Source of the DNA: Haloterrigena sp. KLK7
Lineage (GTDB): Archaea > Halobacteriota > Halobacteria > Halobacteriales > Natrialbaceae
NCBI RefSeq assembly: GCF_037914945.1
Contig: NZ_CP149787.1
Location: forward strand, 868,001 to 932,000
Length of the DNA stretch: 64,000 nucleotides
Direction of reading: 5' to 3'
Below the pieces are notes generated by a model, which had not been told where the DNA came from, did not search any database, and worked only from the letters and a program-made list of their open reading frames with translations. Below are positions 18,376 to 27,297 of the stretch, one piece after another (within the stretch, counting starts at the first letter, position 1; each line of letters starts with the position of its first letter). The position numbers were made by a program, and so were the translations under genes.

Positions 18376-19662
18376 TCAGGCCGCGTCGATCGCTCGATCC
18401 AGATCCGCGATCACGTCGTCGATGTCCTCGATGCCGACCGAGAGACGCACCATATCGTCGGTAGTACCGCTCGCGAGTTTCTCCTCCTCCGTGAGCTGCT
18501 GGTGGGTCGTGCTCGCGGGGTGGATGATCAGCGTCTTCGCGTCGCCGACGTTGGCAAGCAGGCTCGCCAGATCGACCTCGTTACAGACCGTCTCGGCGGC
18601 GTCGTAGCCGCCCTCGAGGCCGAAGGTGATCATCCCGCCGTAGCCGCCCTCGAGATACTTCCGGGCGTTCTCGTGGGTCTCGTGGCTCTCGAGGCCGGGG
18701 TAGTTGACCCACTCGACGTCGGGATGATCGTCGAGATACTCCGCGACGGCCATCGCGTTCTCGCAGTGTTTCTCCATCCGGAGGGGGAGCGACTCGAGCT
18801 TCTGGAGGGTCACCCAGGCGTCGAAGGGGGACTGCTGGTTGCCCAGGTCGCGCAGACCGCGAGTCCGCGCGACGACCGAAAACGCCGCCTCGCCGAAGGT
18901 CTCGTAGAAGTTGACGCCGTGGTACGCGGGATTCGGCTCCGTGATCTCAGGATACTCGCCTCGTTCCCACGGGAAGGAACCGCCGTCGACCAGCACGCCG
19001 CCGACCGTCGAGCCGGCGCCGTGGATCCACTTGGTCGTCGAGTTCCAGACGAGGTCGGCGCCGTGCTCGAGCGGCCGGCACAGGTACGGCGTCGCGAAGG
19101 TGTTGTCGACGAACAGCGGCACGTCGTGGTCGTGAGCGATGTCGGCGATCCGTTCGATGTCGGGCGTGACGAGCGCGGGGTTGCCGATCGTCTCGAGGTG
19201 GACGAACGCGGTGTCGTCGTCGATCGCCTCCGCGTAGGCCTCGTAGTCCAGCGTGTCGACGAACGTCGTCTCGATCCCCCGCTTCGCGACGGTGTGGGTG
19301 AGGTAGGTGTACGTGCCGCCGTACAGCGAGGACGCGCTCACGATGTTGTCGCCGACGTCCGCGAGGATGAACGTCGCGAGGTCGAACGCGGCCATCCCCG
19401 ACGACGTGGCGAGGGCGCCGACGCCGCCCTCGAGCGTCGCGATGCGCTCCTCTAACATCGCGTTCGTCGGGTTCATGATCCGCGAGTAGATGTTGCCGGT
19501 CTCCTCGAGTCCGAACAGCGCGGCGGCGTGATCGGTGTCCTCGAACTCGTAGGAGGTGGTCTGGTACAGCGGCGGCGCCCGGGCGCCCGTCGTCGGATCC
19601 GCTACCTGACCGGCGTGGACGCTGTTCGTGGCGAACTCGTTGTCGTCGGGGCTGTCTCCCAT
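18376..19662 (-). CDS. metY: O-acetylhomoserine sulfhydrylase (aminocarboxypropyltransferase), MetY
   Basis: 428 aa PLP enzyme of the Cys/Met metabolism family. It makes homocysteine from O-acetylhomoserine and sulfide. The cofactor lysine lies in NSTTKWIHG (K211); IYSRIMNPT binds the PLP phosphate of the neighbouring subunit, and [11 protein letters not shown] precedes it. Length and the QTTSYEF start fit MetY rather than cystathionine gamma-synthase. A homoserine O-acetyltransferase often neighbours it in haloarchaea but is not in this window. Confidence 0.93.
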   Translation of the reverse strand: MGDSPDDNEFATNSVHAGQVADPTTGARAPPLYQTTSYEFEDTDHAAALFGLEETGNIYSRIMNPTNAMLEERIATLEGGVGALATSSGMAAFDLATFILADVGDNIVSASSLYGGTYTYLTHTVAKRGIETTFVDTLDYEAYAEAIDDDTAFVHLETIGNPALVTPDIERIADIAHDHDVPLFVDNTFATPYLCRPLEHGADLVWNSTTKWIHGAGSTVGGVLVDGGSFPWERGEYPEITEPNPAYHGVNFYETFGEAAFSVVARTRGLRDLGNQQSPFDAWVTLQKLESLPLRMEKHCENAMAVAEYLDDHPDVEWVNYPGLESHETHENARKYLEGGYGGMITFGLEGGYDAAETVCNEVDLASLLANVGDAKTLIIHPASTTHQQLTEEEKLASGTTDDMVRLSVGIEDIDDVIADLDRAIDAA

Positions 19663-19761
19663 ATCCGGCTCGTTGTCAGCCGTGGGAGTAAAACTGGAAG
19701 TCGATCATGTTCGGGCCGCCGCGGCGAGCGGCGCGTCGAAAAACGAAAGAGGGCGAAGCGG

Positions 19762-20628
19762 TCAGCGGAGTTTCGCGAGCACGGCGGCCACGAGGGCGGC
19801 GAGCGCAGCGAGCGCGGGGCCGACGGCGAAGCCGGGGACCGACTCGGCGTCGTCGTCCGACTCACTGTCGTCGGCGTTCGATCCCGAATCGTCGTCCGAT
19901 GGGGAACTGTTTCCGTCGGATTCGGAGCCATTGCCGTCGGATTCGGACCCGTCACCGTCGGATCCCGAGTCGGGACCGTCGGACTCCGAACCGTTGGGAT
20001 CCGATCCCTCATCGCCGGTTCCGGGCGTCGTCTCGGGCGTGTCGTCGCCGATCGTCAGCGTTCCGGCCTCGAGCGACGGATCGATAGCGCTGCCGTCGTC
20101 GTCGTCGACCTGCATCGACGTCACGCGCAGGTCCGTCTGACCGTCGTCGCCGCCGGCCACGTCGATCGTCGCCAGCGTGACGTTCGTCGCGCCGGCCGCG
20201 ATCTCATCGTCGAGATCGGCGGCCTCGACGGTGACGGTCTCCCCGTCGGCGCTCACGTCGGGATCGGTCGTCAGTCCGAAGTGGTCCGGATAGCTGGCGT
20301 TCGCGACGGTCGCGACGTCGCCGTCGTCGACGGCGAGCGTGAGCTTGAATCCCGCGAGGCCGTCGGGTACGTCGGTCAGCGAGACGCGGAGACCGGCGGT
20401 CGAATCGGGCTCGACCGTCGCGTCGGAGACGACCAGCGTGGGCTCAGTTCCGCTCGAGGCGGAATCGGTCGACGCGGCGCCGACCGAACCGAGCGCGGCC
20501 GTTCCGGCGACCGTTCCGATCGCGAGCGCGACGACGAGCGTCCGGAACGCGCGCCGGCGGAGCGCCGAGCGATCCCTGCGGCGCGATTCGGAACCGGACG
20601 TCGACGCGTCGGTGTCGTTTCGAATCAT
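19762..20628 (-). CDS. Surface-anchored cohesin-like protein with PGF-CTERM-like tail
   Basis: 288 aa. An Arg-rich N-terminus leads to a hydrophobic export segment (about residues 30-55). A cohesin-like beta-sandwich follows (about 60-195: VPDGLAGFKLTLAV, SYPDHFGL, VTLATIDVAG). Then comes a Ser/Asp/Gly-rich linker (about 200-262) and a C-terminal PGFAVGP plus hydrophobic helix plus AKLR (265-288), the tripartite pattern of archaeosortase substrates. The cohesin segment is visibly related to those inside the two PhoX proteins upstream. It starts 3 bp after the PhoX stop codon, so it is in the same operon and could be the wall anchor that receives their dockerins. Binding is inferred. Confidence 0.85.
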   Translation of the reverse strand: MIRNDTDASTSGSESRRRDRSALRRRAFRTLVVALAIGTVAGTAALGSVGAASTDSASSGTEPTLVVSDATVEPDSTAGLRVSLTDVPDGLAGFKLTLAVDDGDVATVANASYPDHFGLTTDPDVSADGETVTVEAADLDDEIAAGATNVTLATIDVAGGDDGQTDLRVTSMQVDDDDGSAIDPSLEAGTLTIGDDTPETTPGTGDEGSDPNGSESDGPDSGSDGDGSESDGNGSESDGNSSPSDDDSGSNADDSESDDDAESVPGFAVGPALAALAALVAAVLAKLR

Positions 20629-20631
20629 CGG

Positions 20632-23307
20632 TTACAGTTCGTCGTAGAGGGCGACGACGTCGTCGTAGTCGATGCGACCGTTCTCGTTGAAGTCGAAGGC
20701 GGCCTCGTTGAGCCGGACGGACTCGTCCTCGAGGTTCTCGAACAGCAGGGTGACGTCCTCGTAGTCGAGGCGACCGTTACCGTTGACGTCCTCGAAGAGC
20801 CCGTCGCCGTCGAGGTCGGTCGGGGCGCGGCCCGAGCCCTCGCCGACCGGCGGCGGGCCGACGACCACGACGCCCGGACGAGCCTGAGTGTCGATCGCCG
20901 TCCCGTCGTCGTCGTCCAGCGAGTGGACCTCGATCGTGACGTCGGTCGTTCCGGTCCCGACGCCCTCGAGGTCGAGCGTCGCGAGCGTGACCTCCTCGCG
21001 GGTGGCACCGATCTCGTTCTCGAGGTCGGCGAAGCGGAACTCGACGCTCGAGCCGTCGCCGTCGATCGACGGCCCCGAGGTGAGTTCCAGCGCGTCGTGG
21101 TAGCTGGCGTCGGTGATCTCGGCGACGTCGGCGTGCTCGACCGAGACCGTGATGCGACCGCCCGCGAGCCCGTCCGGAATCGACGACAGCGTCAGGTCGA
21201 CCGTCCCGGTCGCGCCGTGGCTGACCGCCACCGAACTCGCCTCGAGAACCGCCGGCGGCTCGTAGACCCACAGCGCGTCGTTCTCGTACGTGCGGCCGAA
21301 GCTGCCCTTGTCCTCACAGAGGAGCACCCGACCGTCGTCCATGACCATCACGTTGTCGACGTTGATGAGCGACTCGTCGAGCAGCGATTCGGAATCGCTC
21401 GCGTTCGGCCCGACGACGACCGGCTCGAGCGTCGAGACGTCGTAGTCCGCCTCGAGCTCGGCCCGGTAGAGGACGCCAGTGTCGACCTCGTCGAACCGGA
21501 GGTCGCCGTGCTCGTCGGTCATGTAGCCGCTGAGCGAGGAGATGCCGAAGTAGATGAAGTCGCCGGGCTCGGCCTCGTCGTGGGAGTCGATCCCCTCGGC
21601 CTTGTTGAACTCGATGCTGGCGCCGATCTCCTTGGCCGCGGCGCGGGTCTCGAGGAAGGGGACGCGCCGCAGGTCCTCGTCGACGCCGTCGGGGCCGCGC
21701 TCCTCGTACTGCTCGGCCCACTCGACGACCTCCTCGTCGGTGATGTAGTCCTGATTGCCGTTGATGGCGACTTCCTCGTCGGCTTCGGCGAGCGCAGCCT
21801 CGAGGTCCTCGGTCCAGTCGGTCTCGGCGTGGGTCTCGAGGTAGTCGACCTGCGTGACGTCGTCGTACTCGGCGATCCAGGACTCGACCTCGGCGTTGCT
21901 CGCGGTACCGAGTTCGAGCCACTCGACATCGAGATCGGTCTCGGCGACCGGCCCCTCGCCGATCTCGGTGGCCTTGATCGCGTACAGGGTGCCGCGGACG
22001 TCCATCCGGTCGTCGTAGCTCGGGATCGGTTCCTCGGCGACGAACTTGTAGATGCCCTTCGCGCCGCCGTCGGAGGCGAGGTAGACGGTCCGCTCGTCGG
22101 GGAGGACTTCGGGACACTCCCACGCGGCGCGGCCGAAGACGTGGTGTTTGACCGGGATCGGCTCCTCGGCGGTCGGTTCGGTGATCTCGACGATGTACCC
22201 GTACCGGTAGCGGTTCGGGAACGCCTCGTCCCCGATGGGGCGGGGCGTGTTCACGGTCTTGGTGCCGTCCCCGTCCTGATCCTCCGCCGCGTCATCGACC
22301 TCGACTTCGGTCATATCGATCGGCTCGGCGCCGAGCTGATAGGCCATCTTCTCGGTGCCCCGGTTGTTGTTCAGTCCCATCGGATACGCGTGCTCCTCGC
22401 CGAAGAGGTCGCTGAGCGAATCGTGGACGTCCAGAATGTTGGGGCGGTTCCAGAACTCGCTGCCGCCGCGAAGGCCGACGCCGCTGCCGGCCTCGACGAT
22501 ATCGCTGACCGTCGCGAGCCCGTTGACGCGCGGATGGCCGTACTCCTCTTCGGCCGACAGCGGCGTCTCCCACGGACTGAGATCGCCGTAACAGTTGACC
22601 TTCGTTCCGCCGACCTCGCGGAACGCCTCGGTGTTCTCGAGTTCCATCGCGTTCTCGAGGTCGGCCTGCCAGTAGCCGTCCTCGTCGCGGTAGAGCGGCG
22701 TTCGGGAGATCGCGCCCGGTCGCGTCTCGTTGTTGGTGAAGAGGTACCCCTCCGTGCCCTCGTCGTTCGTCGCGACGAAGAAGTTCATGTCGGCCTGTTC
22801 GCCGACCCCCTCGTAGGCCTCCGCGGCGATTTCTTCGAGGTCCGTGCCGTCCGGCGTCTGCGGGTGACCGAACCGTTCGTCTCCGCCGTTGATCTCCTCG
22901 CCGGTATGGACGAGGAGACGGTACTGACCGGCCGCCGAGAGGACCTGTCGCTCCTCTTGTTTGGTTCGCGGCGCCTCGAGTTCCTCGAACTCGTCGTTCT
23001 TCCCGTTGAAGGTGAACCGGAAGTCGTCGAAGACGCCGACCCCGCCCGTGTCGAAGGGAGCGACGTTCTCCGGGCTGGGACCCTGCAGACTGTAGAGGAG
23101 TTCCCCCGTCTCGAAGACGAACGGTCCGGTGACTTCGGCGCCGAGCGCCGTCGTCGAGAACCGATCGATGTTCCCCTTGACGTAGGGCGCCTCGAGCGTG
23201 TCGTGTTCCTCCGGGTCGTCCTCGCCGCTCGCGACGCCGACCGTTCCCGCGCCGATCGCCGCTGCCGCCGACGATGCCATCAGTTTCCGCCTGGTAAATT
23301 CGACCAT
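20632..23307 (-). CDS. Secreted PhoX-type phosphatase with cohesin-like and dockerin domains (copy 1)
   Basis: 891 aa. TRRKLMASSAAAA is a Tat signal. Residues about 40-680 are a PhoX (DUF839) beta-propeller, with NCYGDLSPWETPLSAEE (from N238), the equivalent of the metal-binding Cys/Glu segment of PhoX, and GIYKFVAEEP later. Residues 686-817 form a cohesin-like domain. From 831 there are two Ca-binding dockerin repeats, DVNGNGRLDYED and DFNENGRIDYDD. PhoX enzymes release phosphate from phosphomonoesters using Ca and Fe. Having both cohesin and dockerin would allow self-linking or attachment to the adjacent anchor. TTTATAAT lies 39 nt upstream of the ATG. Confidence 0.88.
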   Translation of the reverse strand: MVEFTRRKLMASSAAAAIGAGTVGVASGEDDPEEHDTLEAPYVKGNIDRFSTTALGAEVTGPFVFETGELLYSLQGPSPENVAPFDTGGVGVFDDFRFTFNGKNDEFEELEAPRTKQEERQVLSAAGQYRLLVHTGEEINGGDERFGHPQTPDGTDLEEIAAEAYEGVGEQADMNFFVATNDEGTEGYLFTNNETRPGAISRTPLYRDEDGYWQADLENAMELENTEAFREVGGTKVNCYGDLSPWETPLSAEEEYGHPRVNGLATVSDIVEAGSGVGLRGGSEFWNRPNILDVHDSLSDLFGEEHAYPMGLNNNRGTEKMAYQLGAEPIDMTEVEVDDAAEDQDGDGTKTVNTPRPIGDEAFPNRYRYGYIVEITEPTAEEPIPVKHHVFGRAAWECPEVLPDERTVYLASDGGAKGIYKFVAEEPIPSYDDRMDVRGTLYAIKATEIGEGPVAETDLDVEWLELGTASNAEVESWIAEYDDVTQVDYLETHAETDWTEDLEAALAEADEEVAINGNQDYITDEEVVEWAEQYEERGPDGVDEDLRRVPFLETRAAAKEIGASIEFNKAEGIDSHDEAEPGDFIYFGISSLSGYMTDEHGDLRFDEVDTGVLYRAELEADYDVSTLEPVVVGPNASDSESLLDESLINVDNVMVMDDGRVLLCEDKGSFGRTYENDALWVYEPPAVLEASSVAVSHGATGTVDLTLSSIPDGLAGGRITVSVEHADVAEITDASYHDALELTSGPSIDGDGSSVEFRFADLENEIGATREEVTLATLDLEGVGTGTTDVTIEVHSLDDDDGTAIDTQARPGVVVVGPPPVGEGSGRAPTDLDGDGLFEDVNGNGRLDYEDVTLLFENLEDESVRLNEAAFDFNENGRIDYDDVVALYDEL

Positions 23308-23720
23308 GCAGACGGATCACTCTGCGATTAACTAATGGCGGTTTATAATATTCGGATGTAGGACACTATAGGTAATGAGATAGAACGTTCGGAAATATAC
23401 GGAACATACGTCTCTGACGGCTATTGATCGGTCCGTAGTCGACGGTATCGGTATGTAGCTGACCCATCACGGAGACGGAAGCGTTACCACACCGGCGAAC
23501 GACGGACGGGCGATCGAGCGACGAGTCCGCACGGCCGAAACGGAACAGTGTCGCGAGTCGCGCCGAGCGAGCGGCGCGGCCGCGAGGACGGCGGTCGCCG
23601 TGATCGGCGATCCGAACGCGGAGCCGGGACGACCGAGCCGGCGTCCGATTCCGCGCCATCGGCGTCGGACTCGAATCCAGTGCCGTCGAATCCGATCGGT
23701 CGTCCGATCTCTCCTCCCGG
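23308..23720 (-). pseudogene. Intergenic region with decayed PGF-CTERM anchor tail
   Basis: The part directly downstream of copy 2 (23720 back to about 23530) reads on the minus strand as ESDADGAESDAGS in one frame and, after a shift, PGSAFG followed by a hydrophobic ITATAVLAAAPLARR run. This is the linker-plus-sorting-tail pattern of the intact anchor that follows copy 1. I take it as the scar of a second anchor gene lost after duplication of the enzyme-anchor unit. The remaining part (23310-23500) is AT-richer and holds the promoter of copy 1. Confidence 0.5.
23342..23351 (-). promoter_or_regulatory. TATA box of PhoX-type gene copy 1
   Basis: TTTATAATAT centred about 39 nt before the ATG at 23307. 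The same core occurs at about 40 nt before copy 2, so both genes likely have their own promoter with a leader of roughly 12 nt. Confidence 0.6.
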
Positions 23721-26348
23721 TTACAGTTCGTCGTAGAGGGCGACGACGTCGTCGTAGTCGATGCGACCGTTCTCGTTGAAGTCGAAGGCGGCCTCGTTGA
23801 GCCGGACGGACTCGTTCTCGAGGTTCTCGAACAGCAGGGTAACGTCCTCGTAGTCGAGGCGACCGTTACCGTTGACGTCCTCGAAGAGCCCGTCACCGTC
23901 GAGGTCGGTCGGGGCGCGGTCCGAGTCCTCGTCGACCGGCGGTGGACCGACGACCACGACGCCCGGGCGGGGCTGGGTGTCGATCGCCGTGCCGTCATCG
24001 TCGTCCAGCGAGTGGACCTCGATCGTGATATCGGTCGTTCCGGTCCCGACGCCCTCGAGGTCGAGCGTCGCGAGCGTGACCTCCTCGCGGGTGGCACCGA
24101 TCTCGTCTTCGAGGTCGGCGAAGCGGAACTCGACGCTCGAGCCGTCGCCGTCGATCGTCGGCCCCGAGGTGAGTTCCAGCGCGTCGTGGTAGCTGGCGTC
24201 AGTGATCTCGGCGACGTCGGCGTGCTCGACCGAGACCGTGATGCGACCCCCCGCGAGCCCGTCAGGGATCGACGACAGCGTCAGGTCGACCGTCCCGGTC
24301 GCGCCGTGGCTGACCGCGATCGAGTCGGCGCGCAGGACCGCCGGCGGCTCGTAGACCCATAGCGCGTCGTTGGTGTAAGAGCGGCCGAAGTTCCCCTTGT
24401 CCTCACAGAGGAGCACCCGACCGTCGTCGAGGACCATCACGTTGTCGACGTTGAGGGGCGACTCGTCGACGATCGACTCGCGATCCGTCGCGTCGGGACC
24501 GACGACGACCGGCTCGAGCGTCGAGACGTCGTAGTCCGCCTCGAGTTCGGCCCGGTAGACGACGCCGCCGTCGACGCGATCCATCCGAATGTCGCCCTCG
24601 TCGTCGCTCATGCCGTCGTTGAGCTCCGAGATCCCGATGTAGAGGAAGTCGCCGGGCTCGGCGTCGTCGAGCGAGTCGATTCCCTCGGCCTTCCGGAACT
24701 CGACGCTGGCGCCGATCTCCTTGGCCGCGGCGCGGGTCTCGAGGAAGGGGACGCGACGGAGGTCCTCGTCGACGCCGTCGGGACCGCGCTCCTCGTACTG
24801 CCGGGCCCACTCGAGGATTTCCTCGTCAGTGATGTAGTCCCGATTGCCCTCGACCGCGACCGTCTCGTCGGCTTCGGCGAGCGCTGCCTCGAGGTCCTCG
24901 GCCCAGTCGGTCTCGGCGTGGGTCTCGAGGTAGTCGACCTGCGTGACGTCGTCGTACTCGGCGATCCAGGACTCGACCTCGGCGTTGCTCGCGGTGCCGA
25001 GTTCGAGCCACTCGACCTCGAGGTCGACCTCGGCCGGGGGACAGTTCTTCGCCGCGTCGTCGTTCGTGACGCGGGCGGCGTACAGCGTGCCGCAGACGTT
25101 CATCCGGTCGTCGTAGCTCGGGATCGGCTCCTCGGCGACGAACTTGTAGATGCCCTTGCTCGCGCCGTCGGAGGCGAGGTAGACGGTCCGCTCGTCGGGC
25201 ATGAACTCGGGACACTCGAAGGCCGCCCGCCCCATGACGTGGTGTTTGACCGGAGTCGGCTCCGCGGCGGTCGGGTCGGTGATCTCGACGATGTGGCCGT
25301 ACCGGTAGGGGTTGGGGTAGACGTCACCGATCGGGTCCGTCGTGTTCGTCTCACCGTCCTGATCGACGGGCTCGGCCCCGAGGTAGTAGGCCAACATCTC
25401 GAGTCCCGCCAGCGCCCACGTTCCCTGCGGGTCCCAGCCCTCGTCGAACAGGTCGCCGTCGTCGCCGAGTTCGCCCGCGATCTCGGTCGGGTTCGGTCGG
25501 TTCCAGAACGCCGCCGCGCCGCGGAGACCGACGCCGCTGCCGGCCGCGTCGATATCGCTGACCGTCGCCGGCCCCGACACGCGCGGATGGCTGTAATCCT
25601 CTTCCGAGGACATCGGCGTTCCCCACGGACTCAGGTCGCCGTAGCAGTTGATCCGGGTGCCGCCGACCTCGCGGAACGCCTCGCGGTTCTCGAGTTCCAT
25701 CGCGTTCTCGGGGTCGGCCGTCCAGCCGTCCTCGCCGCGGCTGATCGGGGTCCGGCTGATACAGCCCGGACTCGTCTCGTTGTTCGTAAAGAGGTAGCCC
25801 CCGAGCCCGTCCTCGTCGGTCGGCACGAAGAAGTTCATGTCGGGGTTGTAGCCGACGTCGCCGTACCGGGACCCGACGTAGTCGGCGATGTCGGTGCCGT
25901 CGGGCGTCTGGGGGTGCCCCCACCGCTCGTCGCCGCCGTTGATCGGGTCGCCCTCCTGGACGAGGATGTCGTACTCGCCGCCGGCGACCTGGACGCGCCC
26001 CTGTGCCGCGTCCGATCGCGGGGCCTCGAGCTCGTCGAACTCGTCGTTTTTCCCGTTGAAGGAGAACCGGTGCCCCGCGAGGACGCCGACCGCCGCCGTA
26101 TCGTACGGCGCGGGGTTGTCCCGGCTCGGGTGCTGGAGACTGAAGAGGATCTCGCCGTTCTCGAACACGAACGGTCCGGTGACCTCCGCGCCGCGAGCCG
26201 TGGTCGCGAGGCGCTTGATGTCGCCGTTGATTCGCGGTGCTCCGGGCGTGTCGCCGTCCTCCTGTCCGGAGACCGTCCCGATCGCCCCAGCGCCGATCGC
26301 GGTCGCTGCCGAGGTTGCCATCAGTTTTCGCCTGGTGAATTCGACCAT
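23721..26348 (-). CDS. Secreted PhoX-type phosphatase with cohesin-like and dockerin domains (copy 2)
   Basis: 875 aa paralogue of the gene just downstream. Same order: Tat signal, PhoX propeller with NCYGDLSPWGTPMSSEE (C235), cohesin-like domain (about 670-801) and a dockerin with two Ca loops from residue 815. The last 330 or so residues are almost identical to copy 1, also at DNA level, whereas the first 400 differ clearly. This suggests gene conversion or selection on the binding modules while the catalytic parts diverged, perhaps toward another substrate. It keeps SPWGT, closer to classical PhoX than the SPWET of copy 1. Confidence 0.88.
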   Translation of the reverse strand: MVEFTRRKLMATSAATAIGAGAIGTVSGQEDGDTPGAPRINGDIKRLATTARGAEVTGPFVFENGEILFSLQHPSRDNPAPYDTAAVGVLAGHRFSFNGKNDEFDELEAPRSDAAQGRVQVAGGEYDILVQEGDPINGGDERWGHPQTPDGTDIADYVGSRYGDVGYNPDMNFFVPTDEDGLGGYLFTNNETSPGCISRTPISRGEDGWTADPENAMELENREAFREVGGTRINCYGDLSPWGTPMSSEEDYSHPRVSGPATVSDIDAAGSGVGLRGAAAFWNRPNPTEIAGELGDDGDLFDEGWDPQGTWALAGLEMLAYYLGAEPVDQDGETNTTDPIGDVYPNPYRYGHIVEITDPTAAEPTPVKHHVMGRAAFECPEFMPDERTVYLASDGASKGIYKFVAEEPIPSYDDRMNVCGTLYAARVTNDDAAKNCPPAEVDLEVEWLELGTASNAEVESWIAEYDDVTQVDYLETHAETDWAEDLEAALAEADETVAVEGNRDYITDEEILEWARQYEERGPDGVDEDLRRVPFLETRAAAKEIGASVEFRKAEGIDSLDDAEPGDFLYIGISELNDGMSDDEGDIRMDRVDGGVVYRAELEADYDVSTLEPVVVGPDATDRESIVDESPLNVDNVMVLDDGRVLLCEDKGNFGRSYTNDALWVYEPPAVLRADSIAVSHGATGTVDLTLSSIPDGLAGGRITVSVEHADVAEITDASYHDALELTSGPTIDGDGSSVEFRFADLEDEIGATREEVTLATLDLEGVGTGTTDITIEVHSLDDDDGTAIDTQPRPGVVVVGPPPVDEDSDRAPTDLDGDGLFEDVNGNGRLDYEDVTLLFENLENESVRLNEAAFDFNENGRIDYDDVVALYDEL

Positions 26349-26679
26349 GCGGGTAGAGAAAGCCGTTCATCGGGGTATCAGATTTTATAATAGTGATACC
26401 AATCCGAATGTAATTCGACGTTTAGATTCGTACTACTGGATAGATACTGCGAACACAGAGCGGACTATCTATCGAGCGAGAGCGGGAAGGGGAACGGCCG
26501 AACACCGTGGGCGGCGCCGGTGACGAAAACGGACGGAGTCGGCAGCGAGCGACGCGGTTGACGACACCGCTACCGCAATCCGTTCTCGGGTCGATATCGA
26601 GTTCGGCTCGAGGGACGAGCGAGTCGTCCGAGAGAAGAGCGATCGGCGGTCAGGCCCGAGACGACGGAGCGGCGGACGG
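26349..26679. other. Gene-free stretch with promoter of PhoX-type copy 2
   Basis: About 330 bp. The left end holds TTTATAATAG (26384-26393) on the promoter side of copy 2 and several AT-rich words; the right half is high-GC and has no credible frame. Nothing else recognised. Confidence 0.5.
26384..26393 (-). promoter_or_regulatory. TATA box of PhoX-type gene copy 2
   Basis: TTTATAATAG centred 40 nt before the ATG at 26348, flanked by GGTATCA words on both sides (GGGGTATCAG and TGATACC), which form an imperfect inverted repeat around the TATA element and could be an operator. Confidence 0.55.
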
Positions 26680-27090
26680 CTACTCGAGGTCGCGGTTCGC
26701 CGCTCGAGTGCGGATCTCCTCGGCGCGGTCGCGGACCCACGTGAGGTAGCGCTCGGTTTCCTCCGGCGTCGCGCCGTAGAAGGAGGCGACCCAGTTGACG
26801 TCGGCCCAGGGCATCGTCACGAGGTACGCCGCGAGGGTGTCCTTGCCGGCTTGCACGACCTCCGGCGGAACGCCCCGCTCGCCGGTGCCCTCCTCGACGA
26901 AGCCGTTGACGTCGAAGTAGACGTCGGCGTAGAGGCGGGCGTCCTCGAGGCTGTCGAACGCGATATCGGTGTGTTCGGGCGCCTCGAATCGGTAGCGCTC
27001 GTCGGTCTCGTCGTCGACGATGCGGACGCCGAAGACGTAGTCCTCGACGACTCGGTCGGCGGTTTCGGGGGCGGGATCGGACGTGGACAT
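26680..27090 (-). CDS. Uncharacterised haloarchaeal protein
   Basis: 136 aa acidic soluble protein with no signal or membrane helix. Conserved-looking parts are VVEDYVFGVRIVDDETDERYRF and a C-terminal helical part (WADVNWVASFYGATPEETERYL) containing well-spaced aromatic residues. I do not recognise the family. It lies alone between the phosphatase operon and the divergent flavodoxin/UbiA fusion gene. Confidence 0.7.
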   Translation of the reverse strand: MSTSDPAPETADRVVEDYVFGVRIVDDETDERYRFEAPEHTDIAFDSLEDARLYADVYFDVNGFVEEGTGERGVPPEVVQAGKDTLAAYLVTMPWADVNWVASFYGATPEETERYLTWVRDRAEEIRTRAANRDLE

Positions 27091-27297
27091 CTCCGTGAAC
27101 CCACTCGGGCCCGAGACGGTATTGAACGTTGATATGATGGCTATAGGGATCTCGTGAGCGGTTCGTACCGCTACCGGATCGAACGGACCCGGAACCGTGT
27201 TCGAGTCGCGGACGCATCGGCGGCGTACTCGGCGGCGGAGTCAAGCAGGCCCTATCTTTTCGGAGAGCGCCGTCGTCACGGGCGGATACGACGCCGA

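Noticed and set aside
19528-23331. 1267-codon plus-strand frame opposite the PhoX-type operon
   Set aside because: Val/Gly/Arg-rich antisense frame; the minus-strand reading has signal peptides, catalytic motifs and dockerins.
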